This document shows positions 37,105 to 46,275 of a stretch of 64,000 nt of DNA, in pieces. This stretch comes from Polaromonas sp. A23. Lineage in GTDB: Bacteria > Pseudomonadota > Gammaproteobacteria > Burkholderiales > Burkholderiaceae_C. The stretch's first letter is position 1. Each line of letters begins with the position of its first letter. Location: positions 1-64,000 of the forward strand of contig NZ_MUNO01000050.1 of the NCBI RefSeq assembly GCF_002001015.1. The letters run 5' to 3'. Under the pieces are notes generated by a model. It was not told the DNA's origin. It did no database searches and saw only the letters and a program-made list of their open reading frames with translations. The translations under genes were made by a program, and so were the position numbers.

Positions 37105-38073
37105 ATGGAACGAAGAAGTTTTCTCGCGGCAGCACTGATCAGTGCAACTGCCGGATCACGCGCCTACGCGCAGGGCGCCTGGCCCACCAAACCGGTTCGC
37201 CTGATCGTGCCCTTCGCCCCGGGTGGCAGCAGCGAGATCATTGCCCGCAGCACTGCCGCTGAAATGGGTGGCCTGCTCGGGCAGACCATGTACGTGGAAA
37301 ACAAGCCCGGTGGCAGTGGCAACATTGCGATGCAGGAGTGCCTGAATGCAAGCGATGGCCACACCATCATTCTTGGGCATATCGGCACGCTGGCAGTGAA
37401 CCCTTTCATCTTTGCCAAATTGCCTTTTGACGTCAATCGCGACTTCAAGCCTGTCTCGCTGCTTGCCAAGGTGCCGAGCCTGTATGTTGTGAACCCCAAT
37501 GTGCCGGCGAAAAACCTCAAGGAGTTCGTGGCCATGGCCAAGGCTGCGCCCGGCAAGCTGAACTACGGATCGGCCGGCAATGGCAGTGCCGGCCATCTGG
37601 CAATGGAATTTTTGAAGTCGGAGGCCGGCATTTTCATGCTCCACGTGCCGTATCGCGGCACCGGCCCGCAGATGACCGATTTGCTGGCCGGCCGACTGGA
37701 GGCTGCCTCTGTGGGCGCTGCCGCTGTGCTGCCTTTCATCAAGGCGGGCAAGTTGCGCTGTATTGCCACAGGTTCCAAAGAACGCCTGCCGCAGCTTCCC
37801 GACGTGGCAACGGTGGCGGAGCAAGGGTACCCCGGCTTCGAAATGACGCAGTGGTATGGGTTGATGGCGCCGTCCAGCTTCAGCGAAGAGCAAATCTCCA
37901 AATTGGCGCTTGCCGCAGGCAAGGCCGTCAAGGCTCCCGCCGCGTCCACACGGTTCAATGACGAAGCGGTGTTTGCCATGGGTGATTCGCCTGCCCAGTT
38001 TAAGACATTCATTGCCGCGGAACAGGCCCGCTGGAAGAAGGTCGTCCGTCAGGCCAACATCAGGCTCGACTGA
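37105..38073 (+). CDS. Bug-family (TctC-type) substrate-binding protein, orphan
   Basis: 322 residues from ATG 37105 with AAAGGAGA upstream. Signal peptide cleaved after AYA (22). Hallmarks are PVRLIVPFAPGGSSEIIAR, VENKPGGSGNIA, YGSAGNGSAGHLAMEFLK and PYRGTGPQMTDLLAGR. No tctA/tctB genes are next to it. It faces a TctDE-type two-component pair tail to tail, overlapping the kinase gene by 14 bp. Such orphans often serve as ligand receptors for TctE-like kinases or share a distant permease; that role is inference. Confidence 0.9.
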   Translation: MERRSFLAAALISATAGSRAYAQGAWPTKPVRLIVPFAPGGSSEIIARSTAAEMGGLLGQTMYVENKPGGSGNIAMQECLNASDGHTIILGHIGTLAVNPFIFAKLPFDVNRDFKPVSLLAKVPSLYVVNPNVPAKNLKEFVAMAKAAPGKLNYGSAGNGSAGHLAMEFLKSEAGIFMLHVPYRGTGPQMTDLLAGRLEAASVGAAAVLPFIKAGKLRCIATGSKERLPQLPDVATVAEQGYPGFEMTQWYGLMAPSSFSEEQISKLALAAGKAVKAPAASTRFNDEAVFAMGDSPAQFKTFIAAEQARWKKVVRQANIRLD

Positions 38074-39448
38074 TTTGCCCGGGAAGCCGCACGACGGCTT
38101 CCACGCCTGTGCCTTGCGGCGAATTGAAGTTACGCAGCTCGACCGTGCCTGCCAGCCAGCGCACGATTTCCCTGCAAATCGTCAGGCCGAGGCCGGTGCC
38201 GCGCAGTGAGTCGGTGGTTGAAAAGGGTTCGAACAAGCGATCTGCAATCTCGGGCGCGATGCCGGGGCCCATGTTCCAGACGCGGATGGTGACTTCCTCG
38301 CCCGAACGGATGTCTATCCCCAACGCACCGCCTTCCGGCGTGTGCCGTACGGCGTTGGACAGCAGGTTGGCGAGCAACTGCTCGACCATCCAGCTGTGGG
38401 CTGTGATGACGGGCGTGTCGCCCGTCAACTCGACCTGCAGCGCCCGTTCGCTGATCAAAGGTGACAAGCCCACCATGACCTGCCGCGCGATGGCTTCCAC
38501 GTTGACCGGTGCAGTGTTGGCCTGGCCTCGCACCTGTTCGATCTTGGCCAGCGCCAGCAGCTGATTGGTAACGCTGATGGCGTGTTCCGTGGTTTGGGCC
38601 AGCTCGTCGATCAACTGCGGTTCCGGGGTGTCGCTGCGCTGGGCCAGCTGCAGCTGGATTTTCATGACTGCCAGCGGTGTCTTCAGTTGATGGGAGGCGT
38701 CACGAATGAAACGGCGCTGGTGGTCCAGCAATTGGTTCAGGCGTTCCATCACTTCATTCAGCGCGTGCACGAGGGGGACCAGTTCGCGCGCAGGCGGCCG
38801 TGCAATGGGCGAGAGGTCACCGGGGTCGCGATGAAGCAGCGTTTGCTCCAGCTTGCGCAGCGGCGCCAGAAATGCCGTCACCACCAGCCAGGTCAGCGCA
38901 ATCGTTGCTGCCAGGTAGACGAGTTGCCAGGCGATCGTTTCGGCGAGCAATTTGCGGGCCTTGGTCTGCCGCAGTGACAGGGGTTCGGCCACTTGCACCA
39001 GCGCCAGGCCACGGTCATCGCTGCTGGCCACCGCCTGGTACAAAGAGGCCACGCGCAGGGGCTCACCCAGGTAGTCGGCATCAAAAAAAGAGACCTGAGT
39101 CGGGTGCGTGGCCCTGGGAGGAATGCCTGCCGGATCGGCAGGAAAGTCTTCATACCCCGCCACATGCTCGCCATTAAAACCCTTGATGCGGTAGAGAAGG
39201 CGTGACCGGTTGTCTGCCTCGTAGAACTCGATGACGGTGTAGGGCACGACAGCCACCAGTTTGTTGTTTCTGATCTCCAGCAGGTCGCCGATCATGCGAG
39301 CGGAGCCGAGGAGAGACCGATCATACGCGGAGTTGAGCGCAACCAGTGCACGGTAGTACAGGCCGATGGTGTCCAGGGTCATCAGGACAACCACCGGAAC
39401 AATCAACCAGAATGCGAGCCGGGTGCGAAGCGACCAGGCCTTTTTCAC
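38060..39448 (-). CDS. TctE-like sensor histidine kinase (second copy)
   Basis: 462 residues, paralogous to the kinase at 20790-22187 along its whole length (compare YDRSLLGSARMIGDLL and YDRTLLASAKSIGEQL). Membrane helices at about 11-32 and 173-191 flank the periplasmic sensor domain; the HisKA box is RDASHQLKTPLAV (His253) and the ATPase has NLLSNAVRH and GTGLGLTI. It lacks the repeat-encoded extension of the other copy. Start overlaps the regulator stop by 4 bp. Confidence 0.92.
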   Translation of the reverse strand: MKKAWSLRTRLAFWLIVPVVVLMTLDTIGLYYRALVALNSAYDRSLLGSARMIGDLLEIRNNKLVAVVPYTVIEFYEADNRSRLLYRIKGFNGEHVAGYEDFPADPAGIPPRATHPTQVSFFDADYLGEPLRVASLYQAVASSDDRGLALVQVAEPLSLRQTKARKLLAETIAWQLVYLAATIALTWLVVTAFLAPLRKLEQTLLHRDPGDLSPIARPPARELVPLVHALNEVMERLNQLLDHQRRFIRDASHQLKTPLAVMKIQLQLAQRSDTPEPQLIDELAQTTEHAISVTNQLLALAKIEQVRGQANTAPVNVEAIARQVMVGLSPLISERALQVELTGDTPVITAHSWMVEQLLANLLSNAVRHTPEGGALGIDIRSGEEVTIRVWNMGPGIAPEIADRLFEPFSTTDSLRGTGLGLTICREIVRWLAGTVELRNFNSPQGTGVEAVVRLPGQISRA

Positions 39449-40122
39449 GCCGCGGCCTTGATCAGGTAGCCGACACCGCGCAGGGTCACGATGGTCACGC
39501 CACAGGCGTCGAGTTTCTTGCGCAGCCTGTGCGCCACCACTTCAACGGCGTCTTGCTGTACTTCCTCGTGCTTGAACACCACCTCGTTGAGGTATTCCTT
39601 GGTGTGCGCATAGTTGGGCCGCTCGACAAGCGCACGCAGCAGGGCGGCCTCGCGCGGGGTGAGCCCAAGGGGTTCTTCCCCACAATAAAACGCGGCACCC
39701 GAGGATTCCCAGACCAGCGAGCCCAGGCTGCGGGGCCGGTCCAGCGACGCAGGTGGCGTTGATTGAACGCGCCTGAGCAAGGCGCGCAATCGCGCTTCAA
39801 GTTCATCGAGGTCGAAGGGTTTGGCCAGGTAGTCGTCGGCACCGAAGTTCAAGCCCAGGATGCGGTCACCCACAGTCCCCCGCGCGGTGAGCAGTAGCAC
39901 CGGTGTCGTCAGGCCCAGCGCCCGGCCTTGCTGCAACACATTCAAGCCGTCCATGCCCGGCAGACTCAAGTCCAGCAAGACAACAGCGGGGCGCAGTTGC
40001 TGCCATTGAAGCAGGGCCTCGGGCCCGTCCATAGCGCTGGCCGTGGTAAAGCCCCAGCGCGCCAACGCACGGCACAGAGACTTGTGCATTTGTGCATCGT
40101 CTTCAACCACCAAAGCCTTCAT
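39445..40122 (-). CDS. TctD-like response regulator (second copy)
   Basis: 225 residues from ATG 40122, which has AAGGTG eight bases upstream. A GTG three codons earlier lies too close to that site. Receiver phospho-acceptor Asp51 (VVLLDLSLPGMDG) and OmpR-type winged helix (LRKKLDACGVTIVTLRGVGYL). It probably controls genes for carboxylate uptake, perhaps the convergent Bug gene or an unlinked tctAB. Confidence 0.92.
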   Translation of the reverse strand: MKALVVEDDAQMHKSLCRALARWGFTTASAMDGPEALLQWQQLRPAVVLLDLSLPGMDGLNVLQQGRALGLTTPVLLLTARGTVGDRILGLNFGADDYLAKPFDLDELEARLRALLRRVQSTPPASLDRPRSLGSLVWESSGAAFYCGEEPLGLTPREAALLRALVERPNYAHTKEYLNEVVFKHEEVQQDAVEVVAHRLRKKLDACGVTIVTLRGVGYLIKAAA

Positions 40123-40240
40123 GTGGTTCACCTTAACACCCGGGCGTCAGCCCTTCTGAAAGCGGTTTGAAAGCAGGGATTCCCCCTCTGATGGGCACAC
40201 ATCTGGGGGCTGCGGTGCAGCGCAGTGAATAAGGGAAAAG

Positions 40241-40298
40241 TGCTATCCAATTTATAGCTATCAGCGCCCGAAAATAAAGGGCTGGTAGCCACTTTCTT
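40241..40298 (-). repeat. Repeat A copy 8 (full length)
   Basis: The minus strand reads AAAGTGGCTACCAGCCCTTT, CGGGCGCTGATAGCTAT, then GGATAGCA. A well-preserved full-length copy between the second regulator and the GNAT gene. Confidence 0.85.
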
Positions 40299-40334
40299 AT
40301 GAAAAAAGACGAAAACCTGACCCACATCTCATGA

Positions 40335-40766
40335 TCAGGTTTCCTGAAGATACCCTCGCTCCATCGCCAGCGACTGGTTCTCAAAAATCGCCATGGCAGT
40401 GCGCATGCGTTTGAAGCCCAGCTTTTCATAAAAGGACTCCTTGCCGGGCACCGCGTACAGAATGATTTTTCGGTGACCGCGCGAGAGATTCACCAGTTTG
40501 CCGACGATCTCTTTTCCAAGGCCTGTGCCTTGGTGGCTCGGCATGACCGCGATGTCGCAGATATAAGAGCAGTCCACGCCATCTGCCAGCGCACGGCCCA
40601 CGCCCACAAGTTGACTGTCTTCGTAAACAAAACATCGGAACATGCTGTTCGTGAACACGGTTTTCAGCCCGGCCGGGCTTTTGTCGCCGAGGGGAGCCAC
40701 CCGGTAGAGGGCCGAGAGTTCGTCCCAGTCGACCTTGTCGAGCAAATCGGTCCAGACGCGCTGCAT
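40335..40766 (-). CDS. GNAT-family N-acetyltransferase
   Basis: 143 residues. The acetyl-CoA loop PSHQGTGLGKEIVGKLV (about 76-92) and the strand DIAVMP define the GNAT fold; the C-terminal FYEKLGFKRMRTAM is typical of small-molecule or ribosomal-type acetylases. AGGAGA precedes ATG 40766. Substrate unknown. Confidence 0.88.
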   Translation of the reverse strand: MQRVWTDLLDKVDWDELSALYRVAPLGDKSPAGLKTVFTNSMFRCFVYEDSQLVGVGRALADGVDCSYICDIAVMPSHQGTGLGKEIVGKLVNLSRGHRKIILYAVPGKESFYEKLGFKRMRTAMAIFENQSLAMERGYLQET

Positions 40767-40808
40767 GGGATTCTCCTGGTGAAATCGAGACCTGATGGAA
40801 GACGGCTC

Positions 40809-41051
40809 TCAGTCCGGAGCCAGGGCGGTTGCAATCAAGGATTCATCGAGTGAAGCGAAGGTGGTGTTGTGCCGGTCGGTCAGCGGCCCGCCGCCGGGGA
40901 TCACTTCACCCTGGCTGTCGTAACCGATGGCCTTGAATTTCCATTGCCCGCCGATCAGCTTGAGGTTGCCGACGTGGTCGCCGGTGCCGGCCAAAACACG
41001 GTACACGCCGTCATTGACCTTGCTGAGCGTCAAGGGCTGGACGGCTGCCAT
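40809..41051 (-). CDS. Small conserved-looking cytosolic protein, unknown function
   Basis: 80 residues, no signal peptide or membrane helix, rich in beta-strand-forming residues (YRVLAGTGDHVGNLKLIGGQWKFKAIGY). A strong GAGGAAGAGG ribosome-binding site precedes ATG 41051. It lies 20 bp downstream of proQ on the same strand, so it is probably co-transcribed. Confidence 0.6.
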   Translation of the reverse strand: MAAVQPLTLSKVNDGVYRVLAGTGDHVGNLKLIGGQWKFKAIGYDSQGEVIPGGGPLTDRHNTTFASLDESLIATALAPD

Positions 41052-41071
41052 GCTTGCCTCTTCCTCGCTTC

Positions 41072-41776
41072 TCAGGCCTTGATCGCCGCGGCGAGTTCGC
41101 GCTTGTCAATGCCGTACATGTCGGCAAACTCTTCGGCGGTCTTGCCGCTGCTTTCAAAAGTGCGGCGCAACGCTTCACGTTTGGCCACTTTTTGCTCACG
41201 TTCGGCAAAAGCTTCTTCCAGCAATGCAGTGGCCTCAATGTCGTTGGTTTGCACCCGCACCTGGTAGTCCTGCCGGGTCAAACCGCTGGCTTCAAAAGCG
41301 GCTATCAACTGCGCGCGGAATTTGGGTCGCAGGTCTTCGCGGGCTCGCGCCTGGCGACGGCGAAAAAGTTCGAGCAAGGTCAGGTAGACATGCTCCGGAG
41401 CCACGTCTTCCCCCGGGTTGCCCTGAAGGTCGTGGCGCTTGTGGCCGGCGGCCACACATTGCAGGTAACGCGTGGAGCGTGTGTGAAAACCCAATGCGGC
41501 CTTGAGGCTTTCGCGCTGGAAGTGTTCCGGGTGGGCGGCCAGCAGATCCTGAAAAATCCCGAGTTTGAGTGGCAGGAAGTTGGTGCCGAAGAGATGGGGG
41601 TAGAGCTCAAACAGTTTTTCCAGAACCGGTTGCACCGAGCGGGTGCGGCCGGTTGCACTTGAGGGCTCACCCGCGGGCCCTGTGGACGGTTGCGCCGCTG
41701 CTGCGGGGGCCTCCGCCGGGAGGGTGTCGTCGGGCGCTGTGCTGGCTGCGGAAGGGGTCATGGTCATGGAGCTCAT
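41072..41776 (-). CDS. proQ: ProQ/FinO-family RNA chaperone
   Basis: 234 residues from ATG 41776; upstream open frame to 42145 overlaps the divergent TPR gene and is rejected. An Ala/Pro-rich tail-like N-terminus (1-45) is followed by the FinO/ProQ domain of about 50-170 (LEKLFELYPHLFG, LKLGIFQDLL, HTRSTRYLQCV, RHDLQGNP). The C-terminal helical extension ends KRELAAAIKA and lacks the E. coli Tudor-like domain. It binds structured small RNAs and 3' ends of mRNAs. Confidence 0.9.
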   Translation of the reverse strand: MSSMTMTPSAASTAPDDTLPAEAPAAAAQPSTGPAGEPSSATGRTRSVQPVLEKLFELYPHLFGTNFLPLKLGIFQDLLAAHPEHFQRESLKAALGFHTRSTRYLQCVAAGHKRHDLQGNPGEDVAPEHVYLTLLELFRRRQARAREDLRPKFRAQLIAAFEASGLTRQDYQVRVQTNDIEATALLEEAFAEREQKVAKREALRRTFESSGKTAEEFADMYGIDKRELAAAIKA

Positions 41777-41962
41777 CTTGGGGTCAACCCATGATTGTCG
41801 GCGAAATGACCGGATTGCCGCGGGCAGCCTGTTAACGCCCTGGCCGGAATTGTGCGGTTGGAGGGGTGCTGTCCGGGTCGTCCATAATTTGACCGGGCAT
41901 GCGGAACTGACATTTCGAGGCTTTCTGCTGTCTTTTCGGAAGAAGAATTCAGGCAAATTTTC

Positions 41963-44900
41963 ATGAAACACGGCAGAACCCCGATCCCCCAGCCCAAGCG
42001 GCCGGCGCCAGCGCGCCAGCCGTCTGGCGCGGCCGCACAAAACCACGCTGCCAAACTGGCGACGGCCCTGGCGCTGCACCAGCAGGGGCGGCTGGATCAG
42101 GCGGCCATGATGTACCAGGAGATATTGCAGTCGCAGCCGCAGCACTTCGAGGCATTGCAGTTACTGGCAACAATTGCGCTGCAACAAGAAAGCCCAGAGG
42201 CCGCCGTGGCTCTGTTTGACCAGGCGCTCGCTATCAATCCGCGTCATGCCAGTGCGCTTCACAACTATGGTGTTGCCCTGCGGGATCTGAAGCGTTTTGA
42301 CGAAGCGTTGGAGAGCTATGACCGGGCTCTCAAGATCCAGCCGAACTATGCGGAAGCACTGAACAGCCGTGGCAACGTATTACAGGACTTGAGGCGTTTT
42401 GACGAAGCACTGGAGAGTTATGACCGGGCTCTCAAAATCCAGCGGGACTATGCGGAGGCGCTAAGCAACCGTGGCAACGTATTGCAGGACCTGAGGCGTT
42501 TTGAGGAAGCATTGGAGAGTTATGACCGTGCACTTCAAATCAGGCCGGATTATGTACAGGCACTGAGCAACCGCGGCAACACGTTACGGATTCTGAAGCG
42601 CTTTGAGGAAGCGCTGACGAGTTATGACCGTTCACTTCAACTCAGGCCGGATTATGTGGAGGCGCTGATTAACCGCGGCAACACATTACGGATCCTGAAG
42701 CGCCCTGCGCAGGCGCTGGAGAGTTATGACCGGGCTCTCAAGATCCAGCCGGACTTTGCAGAGGCGCTAAGCAACCGGGGCCTGGTATTGCAAGATATGA
42801 AGCGCCTGGAGGAAGCGCTGAATAGTTATGGCCGCGCATTACGGATCAGGCCCGACTATGCAGAAGCCCACTGGAATGAGGGTTTATGCAGGCTGCTGAT
42901 GGGTGATTTTCCCGAAGGCTGGTCGAAGTACGAGTGGCGCTGGAAAAAAGAACCCGGTAGTTCTTCGGTGAGAAACTTCACCCAACCACTCTGGCTGGGC
43001 AAGGAAAAGCTCGAAGGCAAAACCATTTTGTTGCATGCCGAGCAGGGGCTTGGCGACACGATCCAGTTTTGCCGGTATGCCCGGCAAGTGGCGGCTCTGG
43101 GTGCGCGGGTGGTGCTGGAAGTCCAGCCGCCGCTCAAGAGGCTGCTTCAGGAAGTGGAGGGTGCGAGCCTGGTGTTGGGCCGGGGCGAGCACCTGCCTGA
43201 TTTCGACTTTCATTGTCCGCTGATGAGTTTGCCGCTGGCGTTCCACACGGATGTTGGGACGATCACCGGTTCGAGTTACCTGCACAGTGACCCGGAAAAG
43301 CTCAAAGAGTGGCAAATCCGATTGGGCAAGACCAGCAGGAAACGAGTCGGTCTCGTGTGGACAGGTAACACGGTCCACACGAACGACCACAATCGCTCCC
43401 TTGCGCTGGAGAACGTCAAGGCACTGGTGACGGATCAGGCAGATTTCTATTGCCTGCAAAAGGAATGGCGTTTGGCCGAGCCGCCGGCGTTGGTGAGTGC
43501 CTCCGGCATCGAGGTGTTAGGGGACTCATTAGAGGATTTCAGCGACACGGCTGCGGTGGTGGCGCTGATGGACCTGGTGATCACCGTGGATACCAGCGTG
43601 GCCCATCTGGCCGGCGCGATGGGTAAAGAGGTGTGGATATTGCTGCCCTTCAACCCCGATTGGCGGTGGTTGCTGGAGAGAAGCGACAGCCCGTGGTATT
43701 CACCGGCCAGGCTGTTCCGGCAGCCAGCCCTGGGCGACTGGGCCAGCGTGTTGAAGCAAGTGCAAGCCGAGCTGGGCTCGCGCCTTGCTGCTTCTGAAGG
43801 CGGATCCCTCCGACCGGTAGCGCCCCTGCACCGGCAGCCCGGCGCGGCAACACAAAACCATGCTGCCAAACTGGCGACAGCCCTGGCGCTGCACCAGCAG
43901 GGAAGGCTGGATCAGGCGGCGGCGCTGTACCAGGAGATATTGCAGTTGCAGCCGCAGCACTTCGAGGCACTGCAGTTGCTGGGAACGATTGCCCTGCAAC
44001 AGAAAAGCCCGGCCATCGCGGTGGTCTTGCTCGATCAGGCGCTCGCCATCAACCCGCGGCTTCCCAGTGCACTTCATAACCGAGGCAATGCGATGCGGGA
44101 CCTGAAACGTCCGGCCGAGGCGCTGGCGAGTTATGACGCCGCGCTCACGATCAAGCCGGGTTATGTGGAGGCGCTGAGCGGCCGTGGCAACGCCTTGCAT
44201 GACCTGGCGCGTTATGAGGAGGCGTTGGCGAGCTTTGACCAGGCGCTTAAGCTCAAGCCGGACCATGCAGAGGCGTTCAACAACCGCGGCAATACGTTGC
44301 AGGACCTGAAACGCCCCGATGAAGCGCTGAAGAGTTTTGAAAACGCGTTGCAGATCAGGCCCGATTACGCGGAAGCACACTGGAATGAAGGTTTGTGCAG
44401 GTTGCTGATGGGGGACTTCACCGGTGGGTGGCCGAAGTACGAGTGGCGCTGGAAAAGGGAACCCGGCAGTTCTTCATTGAGAAACTTCATCCAACCGCTC
44501 TGGCTGGGCAAGGAAAAGCTCGCGGGCAAAACCATTCTGTTGCACGCCGAGCAAGGGCTGGGCGACACGATCCAGTTTTGCCGGTATGCCCGGCAAGTGG
44601 CGGCTCTGGGTGCGCGGGTGGTGCTGGAAGTCCAGCCGCCGCTCAAGATGCTGCTTCAGGATCTGGAGGGGGCGAGCCTGGTATTGGGCCAGGGCGAGCG
44701 CCTGCCTGGTTTTGATTTTCACTGCCCCCTGATGAGTTTGCCCTTGGCCTTCCAGGTGAACATGGGGTCAATCACCGGCTCGGGTTACTTGCACAGCGAT
44801 CCGAAAAAATTTGCAGAGTGGCAAACCCGCTTGGGCAATGTCCGTCAAAAGAAAGTAGGCCTGGTGTGGAGCGGCAGCGCGGGGCATCCCCACGATCGCA

Positions 44901-45301
44901 GCCGCTCCCTGAGCCTGGAGGACATCAAGACGCTGGTGACGGCTCAGGCAAGTTACTACTGCCTGCAAAAAGAATGGCGGCCGGCCGAGCCGCCAGCGTT
45001 GATAAGTGCATCGGGCATCGAGGTTTTGGGGGATGCGTTGAAAGATTTCAGCGACACCGCTGCGGTGGTGGCGCTGATGGACGTTGTCATCACGGTGGAC
45101 ACCAGCGTGGCGCATCTGGCCGGTGCCATGGGCAAGGAAGTGTGGGTGCTCCTGCCTTTCAGTCCGGACTGGCGCTGGTTGCTGGACAGGAACGACAGCC
45201 CCTGGTATGGCTCGGCCAGGCTGTTCCGGCAGCCTGCGCTGGGTGACTGGGCCAGCGTGTTGATGCAAGTGCAGGCTGTGCTGAAGGCGCGGTTTCAATA
45301 G
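41963..45301 (+). CDS. Tandemly duplicated TPR-glycosyltransferase-like protein
   Basis: 1112 residues made of two copies of the same module in one frame: TPR array (about 28-300) plus GT-B-type domain (about 302-607), then TPR array (about 629-803) plus GT-B-type domain (about 804-1110). The catalytic-like domain starts AHWNEGLCRLLMGDF, contains LLHAEQGLGDTIQFCRYA and VDTSVAHLAGAMGKEVW, and resembles ADP-heptose transferases (GT9) and TPR-linked O-GlcNAc-type enzymes. Module 1 has about nine TPRs, module 2 about six. No signal peptide. The acceptor is unknown; TPR-glycosyltransferases often glycosylate proteins such as flagellins or act on surface polysaccharides. The two halves are nearly identical in stretches of DNA. 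Confidence 0.88.
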   Translation: MKHGRTPIPQPKRPAPARQPSGAAAQNHAAKLATALALHQQGRLDQAAMMYQEILQSQPQHFEALQLLATIALQQESPEAAVALFDQALAINPRHASALHNYGVALRDLKRFDEALESYDRALKIQPNYAEALNSRGNVLQDLRRFDEALESYDRALKIQRDYAEALSNRGNVLQDLRRFEEALESYDRALQIRPDYVQALSNRGNTLRILKRFEEALTSYDRSLQLRPDYVEALINRGNTLRILKRPAQALESYDRALKIQPDFAEALSNRGLVLQDMKRLEEALNSYGRALRIRPDYAEAHWNEGLCRLLMGDFPEGWSKYEWRWKKEPGSSSVRNFTQPLWLGKEKLEGKTILLHAEQGLGDTIQFCRYARQVAALGARVVLEVQPPLKRLLQEVEGASLVLGRGEHLPDFDFHCPLMSLPLAFHTDVGTITGSSYLHSDPEKLKEWQIRLGKTSRKRVGLVWTGNTVHTNDHNRSLALENVKALVTDQADFYCLQKEWRLAEPPALVSASGIEVLGDSLEDFSDTAAVVALMDLVITVDTSVAHLAGAMGKEVWILLPFNPDWRWLLERSDSPWYSPARLFRQPALGDWASVLKQVQAELGSRLAASEGGSLRPVAPLHRQPGAATQNHAAKLATALALHQQGRLDQAAALYQEILQLQPQHFEALQLLGTIALQQKSPAIAVVLLDQALAINPRLPSALHNRGNAMRDLKRPAEALASYDAALTIKPGYVEALSGRGNALHDLARYEEALASFDQALKLKPDHAEAFNNRGNTLQDLKRPDEALKSFENALQIRPDYAEAHWNEGLCRLLMGDFTGGWPKYEWRWKREPGSSSLRNFIQPLWLGKEKLAGKTILLHAEQGLGDTIQFCRYARQVAALGARVVLEVQPPLKMLLQDLEGASLVLGQGERLPGFDFHCPLMSLPLAFQVNMGSITGSGYLHSDPKKFAEWQTRLGNVRQKKVGLVWSGSAGHPHDRSRSLSLEDIKTLVTAQASYYCLQKEWRPAEPPALISASGIEVLGDALKDFSDTAAVVALMDVVITVDTSVAHLAGAMGKEVWVLLPFSPDWRWLLDRNDSPWYGSARLFRQPALGDWASVLMQVQAVLKARFQ
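42311..42835 (+). repeat. 102-bp tandem repeats in the first TPR array
   Basis: The block beginning GAGAG(C/T)TATGACCG recurs at 42311, 42413 and 42515, exactly 102 bp apart, and more loosely thereafter. Each unit is one 34-residue TPR. DNA similarity between neighbouring units is high, pointing to recent expansion. Confidence 0.85.
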
Positions 45302-45441
45302 GCCTTCCTGGCCAGGCCTTGTCGCGCCCCCATGTTCATGGGATCCGGATTGTCACCGGCGCCGGTTATTCTCTTCGCAAGGCCTTTATTCGGGGCGCAG
45401 CTTTTCTTTTTTATTTGAAATTTTCTCAAGAAGGAACCACC

Positions 45442-46224
45442 ATGATTTCTGGAATCCGGGCTGTTGCAGCCAGACTTTTCTTCACCTTGCTGCTTTCTTT
45501 GGCCGGAGGCCAGGCCATGGCGGCAGGTGCGCTGGCGATTGACAGCCTGCAGGGCGAAAAATACGGCTTCTCCTTCAACCATCCCAACTCCGAGCAGGCC
45601 GAACAGCGTGCATTGAGGGAATGTGGGTCGGATTGCGCCGTGGTGCTTCGCTTTCGCGCGGAATGCGGCGCCTATGCCGCTGACCAGGCCAAGGGCTCCA
45701 ACGCCTATGGCTGGGGAACGGGGGCGACGAGTTCCGCCGTCCAGCAGCGGGCATTGTCGGAGTGCCGGGCCAAGGGCGGCTCGAGCTGCAAGGTCCGTTC
45801 ATGGGGCTGTGACGCCATCAAGGCGTCGTCTGAGCAGGATGCCGGGTCCAGGGAGAACAAGCCGGCCAGCGCGGAATTCCAGATACAGGGCAACTGGCGT
45901 GTGGAATACGCAGGGTCGGCCGGCTTTCCTTACAGGGGAACGCTGCAGGTCAATGAAAAAGCCGGCAACGGCATTTACAGGGGTGTGATGGTATTGGCCT
46001 ACACCAACAACCAGGGCCAGTCCAAGAAGGTCCAGCAGGACGCGCGGGTCACGGTGCGGGGAAATACCGTGATCATCCAGGGCAGCAATCCCGTCTACCT
46101 GCAGGGTTCCGGCAACTACGACCCTGACACCTACACCGTGAACATCAGCGGCGCCAACGTGATGCGTGGGGAAAACAACGACGCCGGCGGTGCCGGCGGT
46201 GCGGTGGTCATCACCAGGAATTAA
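45442..46224 (+). CDS. Secreted DUF4189-domain protein
   Basis: 260 residues from ATG 45442 with AAGAAGGAAC upstream; a longer frame to 45319 is untranslated leader. Signal peptide cleaved near AMA (27). Residues of about 28-125 match DUF4189: GALAIDSLQGEKYGFSFNH, alternating small residues and Cys, AYGWGTGATSSAVQQRAL and a SCKVRSWGCD end. The C-terminal ~110 residues form a separate beta-rich domain (NWRVEYAGSAGFPYRGTLQV). Function unknown; DUF4189 proteins are periplasmic or secreted. Confidence 0.78.
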   Translation: MISGIRAVAARLFFTLLLSLAGGQAMAAGALAIDSLQGEKYGFSFNHPNSEQAEQRALRECGSDCAVVLRFRAECGAYAADQAKGSNAYGWGTGATSSAVQQRALSECRAKGGSSCKVRSWGCDAIKASSEQDAGSRENKPASAEFQIQGNWRVEYAGSAGFPYRGTLQVNEKAGNGIYRGVMVLAYTNNQGQSKKVQQDARVTVRGNTVIIQGSNPVYLQGSGNYDPDTYTVNISGANVMRGENNDAGGAGGAVVITRN

Positions 46225-46275
46225 ACCGGCGGGGCAGCGGTGCGCCCCGGGCGCTTGATGTTTGCTGCGGATGTA

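Noticed and set aside
42311..42835. Regularly spaced repeats that could suggest a CRISPR array
   Set aside because: The 102-bp period is coding, equals one TPR, and has no short repeat/variable spacer pattern.
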